Shown here piece by piece: positions 8,730-16,959 of a stretch of DNA of 64,000 nucleotides. Origin of the DNA: Paraburkholderia sp. CNPSo 3272 (lineage in GTDB: Bacteria; Pseudomonadota; Gammaproteobacteria; Burkholderiales; Burkholderiaceae). The stretch is taken from assembly GCF_024206495.1 (NCBI RefSeq), contig NZ_JAMBPQ010000009.1, forward strand, positions 172,601 to 236,600. Direction: 5' to 3'. Made by a program: the position numbers and the translations under genes. A model generated the notes under the pieces. The model had not been told where the DNA came from and searched no databases. It saw only the letters and a list, made by a program, of their open reading frames with translations. The number at the start of each line of letters is the position of its first letter. Positions within the stretch are counted from its first letter, which is position 1.

Positions 8730-9725
8730 ATGGATACTTCCACGCATGTCATGCTGGCCTATACCTGGTTCAGCCTCATCGGTCTCATGCTCGCGTTCTA
8801 CGTCGTCACCGACGGCTTCGATCTCGGCGTCGGCATCCTCACGCTCCTGCGCCGCGAGCGCACCGATCACGACGTGATGGTCGCCTCGATCGGCCACGTA
8901 TGGGACGCCAACGAAACCTGGCTCGTCGTGGTGGGCGGCGCACTCTTCGGCGCCTTTCCGCTCGCCTACGCCCTCCTCATGCAAGCGCTCTATGTGCCCG
9001 TGATGGTGTTGATCGCGGGCCTCATCATGCGGGGCGCGGCCATCGAATTCCGCCACAGCGCGACGCGCGGCGCCCTCTGGGACCGCGTGTTCGGCTTCGG
9101 CAGCGTCGTAGCGGCCGCCGCGCAGGGGGTCATCCTCGGCAAGGTCATCACCGCGCTCGAACCCGGGCCCGTGAGCGCGCTCTTCGTCGCCTGTTCGGCG
9201 GTGGGCGTGATCGCGGGCTACGGTCTGCTGGGCGCAACATGGCTCATCCAGAAGACTCAGGGCCCGCTCGAGAAGTGGGCGCGCGGCGCGGCAAACGTGT
9301 GCGCCAAGGTATGCGTGGCGGCGGCGCTCGCGCTGAGCGCCGCGACCTGGCTCTACAGCAGCGTGGGCCACGACCGCTGGTCGCAAGCACCGGTCGTGCA
9401 CACGCTTGGCGCGCTCGGCCTGCTCGCGGCGCTGGCCTTCGTCGCGATCCTGGTCGGCTTGCGGCGCGCGGCGTCGGCCCTGCCGTTTCGCGCCACCATC
9501 GCGATGTTCCTGATTTCGTTTCTCGGTCTCGCCATCAGCCTCTTTCCCGACTTCGTGCCGGGCAAGCTGCGCATTATCGACGCCGCTTCCGATAGCGCGA
9601 CGCTCACCTTCATGCTTATCGGCATCGGTTTCGTGTTTCCGGTCATGATCGGCTACAACCTCTACCAGTACTACATCTTCCGCGGCAAGGTCAGCATGCC
9701 CGCACACGCGGAGGAAAACGCTTGA
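8730..9725 (+). CDS. cioB: Cytochrome bd-type ubiquinol oxidase subunit II
   Basis: Protein of 331 residues with eight or nine membrane helices and the CydB-type N-terminus FYVVTDGFDLGVGIL, then GHVWDANETWLVVVGG and the C-terminal GFVFPVMIGYNLYQYY. It is the partner of subunit I and starts 36 bases after it. An AAGGAAC ribosome site lies before the ATG. The operon (YdeP-like protein, CioA, CioB) ends at the strong hairpin at 9753-9792. No cydX-like small subunit was seen after it. Confidence 0.95.
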   Translation: MDTSTHVMLAYTWFSLIGLMLAFYVVTDGFDLGVGILTLLRRERTDHDVMVASIGHVWDANETWLVVVGGALFGAFPLAYALLMQALYVPVMVLIAGLIMRGAAIEFRHSATRGALWDRVFGFGSVVAAAAQGVILGKVITALEPGPVSALFVACSAVGVIAGYGLLGATWLIQKTQGPLEKWARGAANVCAKVCVAAALALSAATWLYSSVGHDRWSQAPVVHTLGALGLLAALAFVAILVGLRRAASALPFRATIAMFLISFLGLAISLFPDFVPGKLRIIDAASDSATLTFMLIGIGFVFPVMIGYNLYQYYIFRGKVSMPAHAEENA

Positions 9726-9752
9726 GACGCGGGCGTTTGTTCCGAACGCCCA

Positions 9753-9792
9753 ATGAAAGAGGGGCGCTCCGTGCGGAGCGCCCCTCTTTCAT
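9753..9792. terminator. Strong bidirectional rho-independent terminator
   Basis: A perfect stem of 19 bases (9753-9771 with 9774-9792) has an outermost ATGAAAG...CTTTCAT and a GC-rich centre. Read either way, the stem ends in a run such as CCCCTCTTTC. It lies between the converging cioB and DUF3331 genes and should terminate both. Confidence 0.9.
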
Positions 9793-9827
9793 GCTCGCCT
9801 CTTATCGCGCCGGGCGTGGTTTCCACC

Positions 9828-10226
9828 TCAAGTGCGCGCCGCTTCGTCGAGAACGAGGCTATGGATCATCGCGTCGGCGTTGAGCGCCTGCGGACGCATC
9901 GGGCGCGGGCGATAGACGTGCTCGCCGCGCCGGATCTCGCGCCCGCTCACTGCGCACACGCCCGAGCGGCGCGCGCGGGTGCGATACCACTCCTGATCGC
10001 AATACGCGCACCGCGCGGGATCACGCCAGGCGAGCGTGACGCGCGTGGCCGTGGCGCGCTCGAGCACACGGATCGTGAGGCCGGGCACGGGCTTGTCGGC
10101 GCTGCGGCGCGAAGCGGGCTTGCGCGCCGCCGGAACAGGCTGGCTCGGACACGTCTCGCCCGACAACAACCCAAGCAGGCCAATCGTCATTTGCCACGGG
10201 TCGACAACTTGCGTTTGCGCTTCCAT
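9828..10226 (-). CDS. DUF3331 domain-containing protein
   Basis: Protein of 132 residues. The C-terminal half carries the DUF3331 signature known from Burkholderia-group genomes: a strand rich in Thr/Val (LTIRVLERATATRVTLAW), then RCAYCDQEW with C73 and C76, then GVCAVSGREIRRGEHVYRPRP with C91. The three cysteines suggest a metal-binding or structural role, but function is unknown. The ATG at 10226 follows TAGGAG, a good ribosome site, and is preferred over upstream starts. It lies about 100 bases downstream of the 63-residue ORF on the same strand. Confidence 0.8.
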   Translation of the reverse strand: MEAQTQVVDPWQMTIGLLGLLSGETCPSQPVPAARKPASRRSADKPVPGLTIRVLERATATRVTLAWRDPARCAYCDQEWYRTRARRSGVCAVSGREIRRGEHVYRPRPMRPQALNADAMIHSLVLDEAART

Positions 10227-10326
10227 ATTTCGGACTCCTATTGTAACCGCGTTCAACTTTGCTGTGGATTCTGGGATCTCGCTGCGCCAAAGTTCCATTC
10301 GCGGCGGCAGCGTCAACGGTCAAGCT

Positions 10327-10518
10327 TCAGACGAGGAGAGGTTCCGCTTCGATGCCGCCCAATCCATGCGGCGACTCGACACCCGGCAAGCACTCGGCGG
10401 GCGACGGGAGCACCGCCGTTTCCACCTTCGGCTCGTGCGCCGCTTCCGTGGGAAGATGACCGAGCAGATACTGCGTGCTGTGCGCCATGAAGCGCACGAG
10501 GTCGCTATCGAAGCCCAT
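10327..10518 (-). CDS. Small hypothetical protein, coupled to the AraC gene
   Basis: A 63-residue ORF starting MGFDSDLVRFMAHSTQYLLG with a strong GGAGGAAA ribosome site 7-14 bases before the ATG. The start lies 14 bases inside the end of the AraC gene, as in translationally coupled operons. The N-terminal 20 residues look like an amphipathic helix; the remainder is rich in Pro, Glu and Ala (PTEAAHEPKVETAVLP). I do not recognise a family. The ribosome site and coupling make it more likely a real gene than chance. Confidence 0.5.
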   Translation of the reverse strand: MGFDSDLVRFMAHSTQYLLGHLPTEAAHEPKVETAVLPSPAECLPGVESPHGLGGIEAEPLLV

Positions 10519-11434
10519 CGTTGCTTTTCCTCCAGGAATATGGCGTCTCTCCCACGAAACGCTTGAAGACGGTCGTGAAGTGCGCCTGCGAGCGAAAGCC
10601 GCAGGCGAGCGCGACGTCGAGCACGTTGTGCTGCGAGCCGAGCAGCAGCGACTGTGCGTGGTCGATGCGCCGGCGCAGCAGGTATTCATGCGGGCGCAGG
10701 CCGCAAGCCTCGCGAAACTGCGCCGCGAAGTGCATGCGCGTAAGACCCGCGCTCTGCGCCATTTCCGCGAGCCCGATGGGGTCGCCGAGATGCGCGTCGA
10801 CGTACTCCATCACGCGCGTCATGCGCCATTTCGGCAACTCGGCCGCGACGCGCGCGCTGCGCGACGTTCCCGCGTACTGGCGGCTCACGAGGCGAGAAAC
10901 GATGGCGAGGCTTACGCTGTCCGTAAAGACCTTGCCAAGCGCGGCGTCGCTGGTCTGCGAAACCGCTAGCGCCTGGCTCAGGCGCTCGATCGCGGGGTCG
11001 CGCAGCAAGCGGCCGTCGCCGAGCACGAGGTCGCCGTTGTGCGCGTGCTCGAACAGGTCCGCGTAGCATTCCTCGAGCACCTTTTGCGCCACGTACAGAT
11101 GCAGCACGTCGCATGGCGACAAAAAGCACGCCCGCGCGGCAACACCGGGCGCGCCCACATGCGCGACGCCCGCCGACACGCGCCCACGAATCAGCGGACG
11201 CGCGCCGTAATCGAAATCGACCACGGTGCACTTGAGATTGAGTGCCACGCAATGCATCGACGCATGCCCATCGCTCACGACATCGAGCGGCACGCGCGGC
11301 CTGCGCGACCAGCGCAGGACCCGCATCTCGGGCGACGTTTGCAGCTTGTCGCCCGGTACGCGCCATTCGGCTTCCGCGTCGATCGGCTGGCGCGCCGCGC
11401 GCGACGGCACAAGACAGTCGGACAGATTGCTCAT
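10505..11434 (-). CDS. AraC family transcriptional regulator
   Basis: Protein of 309 residues. Residues 1-200 form a sensing domain without a recognised ligand. The last 100 residues hold the double helix-turn-helix of AraC proteins: MEYVDAHLGDPIGLAEMAQSAGLTRM..HFAAQFREACGLRPHEYLLRRRIDHAQSLLL and then NVLDVALACGFRSQAHFTTVFKRFVGETPYSWR. It probably activates nearby genes. The only genes on the same strand downstream are the 63-residue ORF and the DUF3331 gene. The ATG at 11434 has AAAGGAGC in front. Regulatory target and inducer are not evident. Confidence 0.92.
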   Translation of the reverse strand: MSNLSDCLVPSRAARQPIDAEAEWRVPGDKLQTSPEMRVLRWSRRPRVPLDVVSDGHASMHCVALNLKCTVVDFDYGARPLIRGRVSAGVAHVGAPGVAARACFLSPCDVLHLYVAQKVLEECYADLFEHAHNGDLVLGDGRLLRDPAIERLSQALAVSQTSDAALGKVFTDSVSLAIVSRLVSRQYAGTSRSARVAAELPKWRMTRVMEYVDAHLGDPIGLAEMAQSAGLTRMHFAAQFREACGLRPHEYLLRRRIDHAQSLLLGSQHNVLDVALACGFRSQAHFTTVFKRFVGETPYSWRKSNDGLR

Positions 11435-11851
11435 GAGATTCGCTCCTTTCTCGCCGCCGTCGTGTCGAAGTTCCGACCTGAAGCGCCACGACGATGAGTA
11501 ATGTGATCAGGCTCCACCTTACCCGACGAATATCGCGCCCACTAGTCGTACAATGGATTGCGCCTTTGGCGTGAATGTTTGAGGCACTCATACCGACGTT
11601 TAACCCAATGCCCGTCTGAATATCCCGTAGTACGAAACGAAGGACGAGGTACCCCGCGCGCGCCGTATTTCCGTCGGCCGCTTATTCCTGGTGCACTGAT
11701 CCGCTCATACCTTGGTATGAGCCGCCGATAAAAAGCGTGGTAGAAAGAATTAAAACTGCCATGAACGGCGGTGCGCCCGGTCATTCGCGCATTGGCGGAA
11801 ATCGGCGGGCGTGCAAGCGTGGAAAACGGGGGATATGAGGAGCGTTGCGAT
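11435..11851. other. 417-base intergenic region, no convincing gene
   Basis: It lies between the FixJ-like regulator (ending 11852, minus strand) and the AraC start (11434). Open frames here have shadow composition and no ribosome sites. The region contains the palindrome at 11704-11721, a half-site CTCATACC at 11587-11594, and an AT-rich stretch (about 11725-11760). It should hold the AraC promoter and possibly a small RNA, but no structure is convincing. Confidence 0.4.
11704..11721. promoter_or_regulatory. Palindrome CTCATACC-TT-GGTATGAG
   Basis: Perfect 8-bp arms around a two-base centre. The core ACCAAGGTATG (minus strand) recurs on the plus strand at about 14557-14567 in front of the efflux operon, and the half-site CTCATACC recurs at 11587-11594. 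It is a probable protein-binding site; the binding factor is unknown, though a FixJ/LuxR-type regulator gene is next to it. Confidence 0.4.
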
Positions 11852-12508
11852 TCAGGATTCGTCGGCGGACGCGCTAATGCCAAGCGTCTTCGCCTTGAGC
11901 ACGAAATCGGCGAATGAATTCGATTCCATTTTTCGCATCGCCTGGCCGCGATGAATCTTCACGGTGATTTCGCTCAAATTCATTTCGGCGGCAATCTGTT
12001 TATTGCGCAGCCCCGAGGCCACCAGCGCCATCACTTCGCGCTCGCGCTGCGTCAGCGATCCATAGCATTTGCGCAGGTCCGAAACGGAGCGATCGGCGCT
12101 GCGCCGCTTTTCATCGGCCGCGAGCGCGTGATCGACGGCGTCGAGCATGTCCTGATCGCGAAACGGCTTGGCGAGAAAGTCCGTGGCGCCCGCCTTCATG
12201 GCCTTGACCGTCATGGCGATATCGCCGTGTGCGGTCATGAAGATGATGGGAATGCGCAGATCGCTCTGCGCAATCTGCTCCTGCACCGCAAGGCCGCTCT
12301 GCCCTTTGAGGCGCACGTCGAGAATCAGGCAGCTCGGTACGTCGGGCCGCTCGAAGGCGAGAAATTCGCGCGCCGATGCGAACGTCTGCACCGGCAGATC
12401 AACCGAGCGCAGCAAGGTGCCCACGGCCTCGCGCATCAAGTCGTCGTCGTCGACCACGTAGACAAGCCGGCCCGGCGCCAAGCCCCCTGCATCGCGCTGA
12501 ACGTTCAT
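11852..12508 (-). CDS. FixJ/NarL-type response regulator
   Basis: Protein of 218 residues: an N-terminal receiver domain (acidic VVDDDD near 18-23, phospho-acceptor D64 in [10 protein letters not shown]114 in [10 protein letters not shown]) and a C-terminal LuxR helix-turn-helix ([37 protein letters not shown] split over residues 150-190). All receiver residues look intact. Its natural partner should be the kinase gene that overlaps it by four bases at 12505, but that kinase has lost its core. It closely resembles the regulator at 42516-43187, so a distant kinase such as the one at 37244 might phosphorylate it; that is inference. Confidence 0.93.
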   Translation of the reverse strand: MNVQRDAGGLAPGRLVYVVDDDDLMREAVGTLLRSVDLPVQTFASAREFLAFERPDVPSCLILDVRLKGQSGLAVQEQIAQSDLRIPIIFMTAHGDIAMTVKAMKAGATDFLAKPFRDQDMLDAVDHALAADEKRRSADRSVSDLRKCYGSLTQREREVMALVASGLRNKQIAAEMNLSEITVKIHRGQAMRKMESNSFADFVLKAKTLGISASADES

Positions 12509-12924
12509 GTGACAAGCTCCTCTTGTGCGGATTCCAGCGGCAGTGTAATCAAAAAGCGCGCCCCGTGAGCCGCCGGCGCGTCAAGGCCAATGCTGCCGCC
12601 ATGCGCTTCGACGATCGAGCGGCAGATTGACAATCCCATGCCCATGCCGTTTGCCTTTGTTGTAAAGAATGGATTGAACACGCCGACGGTGACCGCGGTG
12701 CCCACCACGGCCATGCTCGATCCGCTCGACGCGACGAGCAGCACGACCACGACATAGAAGACGGCAACGGCGATATCGAGCGGCGTGAACGCGTCGACGC
12801 AGAATACGCCGAGCGCGGCGAGCGCGGCGAGCCAGAGGACCAGGCCCCCTTCGGGCCGATGCCGAATGGCGTCGGATCGGGTGAGCGTGGCGTTCAAGTG
12901 GAACGACTGAGTTTGTCCAGGCAT
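12505..12924 (-). pseudogene. Collapsed sensor histidine kinase (membrane segment fused to the end of the ATPase domain)
   Basis: The reading frame is open for 139 residues from the ATG at 12924. Residues 18-60 are two hydrophobic helices typical of a kinase N-terminus. They run straight into [16 protein letters not shown] and [13 protein letters not shown], which are the ATP-lid G box and the end of a HATPase_c domain. The HisKA dimer with the phospho-accepting His, the N box and any sensor domain are missing, so it cannot work as a kinase. An in-frame internal deletion near base 12680 explains it. It overlaps the receiver gene upstream by 31 bases and the FixJ-like gene downstream by four, so the operon order is kept. 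Confidence 0.75.
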
Positions 12925-13265
12925 GCGAGGATCGCATCCCCGTTGACCGGCTTGTCGAGAAAACACAGCGCGCCATTGGCGAGCGCTTCCTTGCGCCGCG
13001 CCTCGGAGCCGAATGCGCTGATAAAGATAATGGGCGGGGCCGACCCCAGTTCGGCGAGCTTGCGCTGCATCTCGATGCCGCCCATGCCGGGCATCTGCAC
13101 GTCGGAAATCACGCAGTTCACGTCGCCAAGGCGGCCGGAATCCAGAAACGCCTCAGCCGATGCATACACCCGAACGTCGCAACCCAGCGACCTCAGCAGG
13201 CTGCAAGTCGCGAGACGCACGTTTTCGTCATCGTCGACGATGGAAACTATCATGGGGGTTTGCAA
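12894..13265 (-). CDS. Single-domain response regulator (REC only)
   Basis: Protein of 123 residues consisting only of a receiver domain: acidic DDDE at 11-14, phospho-acceptor D55 in [13 protein letters not shown], and K105 in FLDKPVNGD. There is no output domain, so it would act in a phosphorelay, as a phosphate sink, or by protein contact. It is the first gene of a three-gene minus-strand operon with the collapsed kinase and the FixJ-like regulator. The start ATG at 13265 directly precedes the receiver fold. Repeated CTATATCT elements lie upstream. Confidence 0.9.
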   Translation of the reverse strand: MQTPMIVSIVDDDENVRLATCSLLRSLGCDVRVYASAEAFLDSGRLGDVNCVISDVQMPGMGGIEMQRKLAELGSAPPIIFISAFGSEARRKEALANGALCFLDKPVNGDAILACLDKLSRST

Positions 13266-13332
13266 GCGAATGGTCCTCGTCCAGTACAGCGTTTCGGGCG
13301 GGCCTCGAGAAGTGCTGACCGCTCATGTTCGT

Positions 13333-13391
13333 TATCTTAGATAGGAGCGTCGTCGAGTAACACTATATCTCGATGTGTGACAACTATATCT
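13333..13391 (-). promoter_or_regulatory. AT-rich island with repeated CTATATCT motifs
   Basis: A palindrome TATCTTAGATA (13333-13343) is followed by two copies of CTATATCT at 13363-13370 and 13384-13391, which are 21 bases or two helical turns apart. The island lies 70-130 bases upstream of the REC gene in otherwise GC-rich DNA. It is a likely promoter/operator for the two-component operon; the binding protein is not known. Confidence 0.35.
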
Positions 13392-13442
13392 AAGTATGAA
13401 GCGGGTAACGTTTCACTCGTCGGGCCTCGAGCGGTGCTGCCC

Positions 13443-14408
13443 TCACGCAAGCGCCATGTCCTGCGGCGCGTGCTGCGGGAGCGTGGCGGGTCGTGGCGCG
13501 CCGTGCAGTTCGTCGCTCAGGCGCGCGAAGGCGAAATCGATGAAACTTCGCACCCGCATGGGCATGGGCGCGCGCCGGGGATAGCAGAGCAGCACCTTGC
13601 GGCGCTCGCTCGCATAGTCGGGCAGCACGCTCACCAGACGCCCCGCCGCAAGATCGCCGCGCACGAGATACTGCGGAAGCTGCGCAATGCCCACCCCCGC
13701 GCGCGCCGCATGCACGATGGCACTCACCTCGTTGAAGGTGGCGACCGCCTGGATCGGGCAACTAAGCGGCACGCCGCTCGCGGCGAACTCCCAGGCCTGG
13801 GCAAGCGAACCGCGCGCACCGCGCGAGCCCCTTAGCCCGATGCAGCGATGCCGCGCCAGTTCATCGGGCGTGCGCGGCGCGCCGCGCCGGCGCAGATACG
13901 CGGGCGCGGCGCATTGCACCAGCTTGAGCGTGCCGAGCGCGCGCACGATCCAGCTACAGTCCGGCTCCACGCCCACGCGCACGGCCACGTCGATCTGTTC
14001 GTCGAGCGTCTCGTTGTGGCGTTCGTCGATCGACACATCGAATTCGATCTCGGGATGCAACTCGCTGAAGGCCGCGATGAGCGGCGAGAGCATGGTGCCC
14101 GCAATCACCGCCGGCGCGCCGATTCGAATCACCCCGCGCAGGGCCGCGTTCGAGCGGCATACGTCGCTCATGCCCGATTCGATCAATTGAATCCCTTCGA
14201 GCAGCGGCGCAAAAAGAAGCGCGCCCTCTTCCGTGAAACTCACCTTGCGGGTGGACCGGTTCAACAGCCGTACCTTGAGCGCGCCTTCGAGGTCGGACAC
14301 GGCACGACTCACGGCGGGCGTCGACAAGCCCGACGCACGCGCGGCTTGCGTGAAGCTTCCCAGTTGCCCGACAGCGATAAATGCCTTGAGTGACTTGAAC
14401 ATGTCCAT
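13443..14408 (-). CDS. LysR family regulator (AaeR-like position)
   Basis: Protein of 321 residues. Residues 1-60 hold the LysR winged helix (MDMFKSLKAFIAVGQLGSF then TQAARASGLSTPAVSRAVSDL). Residues about 90-300 are the substrate-binding fold (GVIRIGAPAVIAGTMLSPL, GVGIAQLPQYLV). The ATG at 14408 has GGAGAG before it and starts the conserved helix. It is divergent from the efflux operon that begins at 14737 and so very probably controls it, as AaeR does for aaeXAB in E. coli. The inducer is likely an aromatic acid, by analogy only. Confidence 0.92.
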   Translation of the reverse strand: MDMFKSLKAFIAVGQLGSFTQAARASGLSTPAVSRAVSDLEGALKVRLLNRSTRKVSFTEEGALLFAPLLEGIQLIESGMSDVCRSNAALRGVIRIGAPAVIAGTMLSPLIAAFSELHPEIEFDVSIDERHNETLDEQIDVAVRVGVEPDCSWIVRALGTLKLVQCAAPAYLRRRGAPRTPDELARHRCIGLRGSRGARGSLAQAWEFAASGVPLSCPIQAVATFNEVSAIVHAARAGVGIAQLPQYLVRGDLAAGRLVSVLPDYASERRKVLLCYPRRAPMPMRVRSFIDFAFARLSDELHGAPRPATLPQHAPQDMALA

Positions 14409-14736
14409 AGCGAGACTCTCCACTTGTGAATGGCGCCGTAGCGCATGCCGGGACTCGTAACCTGGCGACGAGGTGGATGATGGACAGCCCGGCGAGTCGA
14501 GGTGCGTGATTTCTGCCGGCGTTTTCAGATTCGAACGACGCCGTGCGCCCAACCTAAACCAAGGTATGGAACGTCAATCGATGGTCTGAAACGGACATAT
14601 CAGAGGCTGATGGTGCCGGCGCGAGCGCGTTGCTATCGTTGGACTGGCTACCGAAGCCGCGCCCGGCGCTTAAGCGCAAACATTTTTGCCCTGTGCAATT
14701 CTTCCGGACGCGCAACCGACATTGAAAAGGACACCC
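14409..14736. promoter_or_regulatory. 328-base divergent promoter region (LysR gene / efflux operon)
   Basis: No gene is seen. The region contains ACCAAGGTATG at about 14557-14567, shared with the palindrome at 11704-11721, followed by ATCGATGGTCTGAAACGG. It must hold the promoters for both the LysR gene and the FUSC operon. No clear -35/-10 pair stands out. Confidence 0.4.
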
Positions 14737-16959
14737 ATGAACGTGACGCCCGCAGGCGCCACACCGCCGCGCCTGCGCGACGAATGGCTCGCGTACTGGA
14801 AAGACGACGCGCCGCGCTTTCTGCACATCGTCAAGGTGGGCCTCGCGGTCGCGCTTTCGATGGGCCTGTGCATGCGCCTCGAGTTGCGCTCGCCGGCCAC
14901 GGCCATGCTTTCCTGTGTAATCGTGATGATGCACCAGCAAAGCGGCATCGTGATCGCGCGCGGTTTCTATCGCGGGCTCGGCATGGTGGGCGGGAGCCTC
15001 GCGGGCCTCGTTCTGATCGCGTTATTCGCCCAGCAGCCGTTGCCCTTCTTTCTCGCGCTTGCGGCGTGGATCGGACTGTGCGCGTTTGGCTCGGCGTACT
15101 TTCGCAATTTCCAGTCCTACGGCCTCGTGCTCACCGGCTTCGCCACGGCGATCACGGCGATGCCCGCGATATCGAATCCGTACGGCGTATTCGACAACGT
15201 GGTCTATACGATCAGCGAGGTCGTGATCGGCGTGGTGTGCGCGAGCGTGGTGAGTTCGATCGTGCTGCCGCGTAACGTCGCGCCGGCGCTCGCTGCGGCA
15301 AGCCGCGTGAGCTTCACGCATCTGCTGGGCGCCCTGCGCACGACGCTCGAACACGCGACGTCGATGCCGCGGACGCCCTCGTCAGCCGCTCCGCAGGCGC
15401 ACGCGCTGCTGGGCCTTATCAGCGAGCGCGCGAACGTCGAGTTGCTGCGCACCGGCGCGCTATTCGAAGATCCGTCGATGCGGTTCCTGCATTCCGTTTT
15501 TCTCGATCTTGACCGCAGCTTTCTCGACACTGTCACGTGGCTCTACGCACTGCAACGCCTCAAGGCGCACGCGATCGCCGACGCGCATCCCCGCGCGCAG
15601 GCCGCCATCGCGGCGCTGACCGACGCGACGCTCGCGCTCATGCCTGCGCAGGCGGGCGCGCCAGGCATCACGGACGCCGCCGTGGCCGCCTTGCTCTCCC
15701 AACTCGACGCGTTCGAAGCGGCGCTGCCCGCGCGGCTCGCCGCGCAACTGCAAGCGCTCGCAGATCTGCCGCCATCGCAACGCCGGGTCGTGGCGAGCAC
15801 CGGTGCCGCGCTCCTTTTCATGACAGCGGATCTGCGCCTGCTCTGCCGCCGCTATATCGAAGCGCGCAACGCCGACCGCCTGCCCTGGAACGTCTCCGTG
15901 CTTCAGGCGATCAGCCGTATCGCGCGCCAGCACGCGGTGGCTAACCGCACGGCCGCGCTGGTCGCAGGCGCTCGCGCGGCGCTCGCAGTCCTGCTGGTCG
16001 GCGCCGTGTGGGTTGCCTCGGGCTGGGTTGGCGGCGCGACCGCGATCGTCGCGGTGGCAATCACGAGTACGCTGTTCGCGCTCGTACCCGACCCGCCCAA
16101 GGCCGCGTGGCAAATCTTCATGGGCTGTCTGGCGGGTTGGCTCACCGGCTTCGGCTTCAGCTTTTTCGCGCTGCCCCATCTCGGCACCTTCACGCTGCTT
16201 GCGGCGGCGACCGCCATCGTCGTGATGGTCGGCGGCTACCTTAACACGTTCCCGAGGACGGCCGTACTAGGGCTCGGCTTCAACATCTACTTCTGCTTCA
16301 TCGTCGGCATTTCGAATCCGGCCGTCTATAACCCGAGCGTGTATCTCGACACGGGCTTTGCGCTGCTTTGCGGGATCGCCACCGCCGCCGGGGCGTTTTC
16401 CGTGCTCGCGCCGCGCGCGGGCGAATGGATTGCGCGCCGCTACCTCGCGGACATGCGCGCCCTCATTACCAGCGACGCGCGCGACGGCGACCTGGACGAC
16501 AATCTGCTCTACGCGTTCGAGCAGAAAGTGCGCGACGGCATCATGCAGATCGCCTCCGCGGCCGCCGATCCGCGCGTGGATCGCGAGCGTATGATCGCGT
16601 GGGCATTTGCCGTGCTCGAAGCGGGCCGCGCGATGATCCTGATGCGCCTCGACACGCAGCAGCTTGGCGACGCGCTGCCCGCGGCGTGGGCCGATCGTCT
16701 GCAAGCGTGGCTCCAGGCGCTGGCCGAATTGTTCGATGCGCCCGCGCCCGAGCGCGCGAGACGTGCGCTCGCCGCCACCGACGAAGCGCTCGCGGCGCTG
16801 CCGCCGGGCATCGATCCGGGCCCGAATGCGCAGGGTGACGCCCCGGCCGATCACGAAGCGCTCATCCGTTGCCGCATGCAGGCGTTGCTGCACTTCACGG
16901 AACTGGCGCTGCGCGACGACGCGCTCGCACTCTGGGCGCACACGGAGCGTTCCGCATGA
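14737..16959 (+). CDS. FUSC family inner-membrane efflux protein (AaeB-like)
   Basis: Protein of 740 residues with the two-part layout of the FUSC/AaeB family: an N-terminal membrane bundle (about residues 30-185), a cytoplasmic domain (about 190-390), a second membrane bundle (about 400-560) and a C-terminal cytoplasmic domain. AaeB exports hydroxylated aromatic carboxylic acids together with AaeA. The ATG at 14737 follows AAAAGGACACCC. Its TGA overlaps the ATG of the outer-membrane gene (ATGA). With the next three genes it makes a complete tripartite exporter, so substrate export from cytoplasm to outside is likely. Confidence 0.92.
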   Translation: MNVTPAGATPPRLRDEWLAYWKDDAPRFLHIVKVGLAVALSMGLCMRLELRSPATAMLSCVIVMMHQQSGIVIARGFYRGLGMVGGSLAGLVLIALFAQQPLPFFLALAAWIGLCAFGSAYFRNFQSYGLVLTGFATAITAMPAISNPYGVFDNVVYTISEVVIGVVCASVVSSIVLPRNVAPALAAASRVSFTHLLGALRTTLEHATSMPRTPSSAAPQAHALLGLISERANVELLRTGALFEDPSMRFLHSVFLDLDRSFLDTVTWLYALQRLKAHAIADAHPRAQAAIAALTDATLALMPAQAGAPGITDAAVAALLSQLDAFEAALPARLAAQLQALADLPPSQRRVVASTGAALLFMTADLRLLCRRYIEARNADRLPWNVSVLQAISRIARQHAVANRTAALVAGARAALAVLLVGAVWVASGWVGGATAIVAVAITSTLFALVPDPPKAAWQIFMGCLAGWLTGFGFSFFALPHLGTFTLLAAATAIVVMVGGYLNTFPRTAVLGLGFNIYFCFIVGISNPAVYNPSVYLDTGFALLCGIATAAGAFSVLAPRAGEWIARRYLADMRALITSDARDGDLDDNLLYAFEQKVRDGIMQIASAAADPRVDRERMIAWAFAVLEAGRAMILMRLDTQQLGDALPAAWADRLQAWLQALAELFDAPAPERARRALAATDEALAALPPGIDPGPNAQGDAPADHEALIRCRMQALLHFTELALRDDALALWAHTERSA

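Noticed and set aside
7748..9595. Long plus-strand frame across cioA and cioB
   Set aside because: It is arginine-rich and crosses the boundary of two well-supported genes in another frame.
11542..11883. 113-codon minus-strand frame upstream of the AraC gene region
   Set aside because: It overlaps the end of the response regulator, has no ribosome site and has Arg/Pro/Ser-rich shadow composition.
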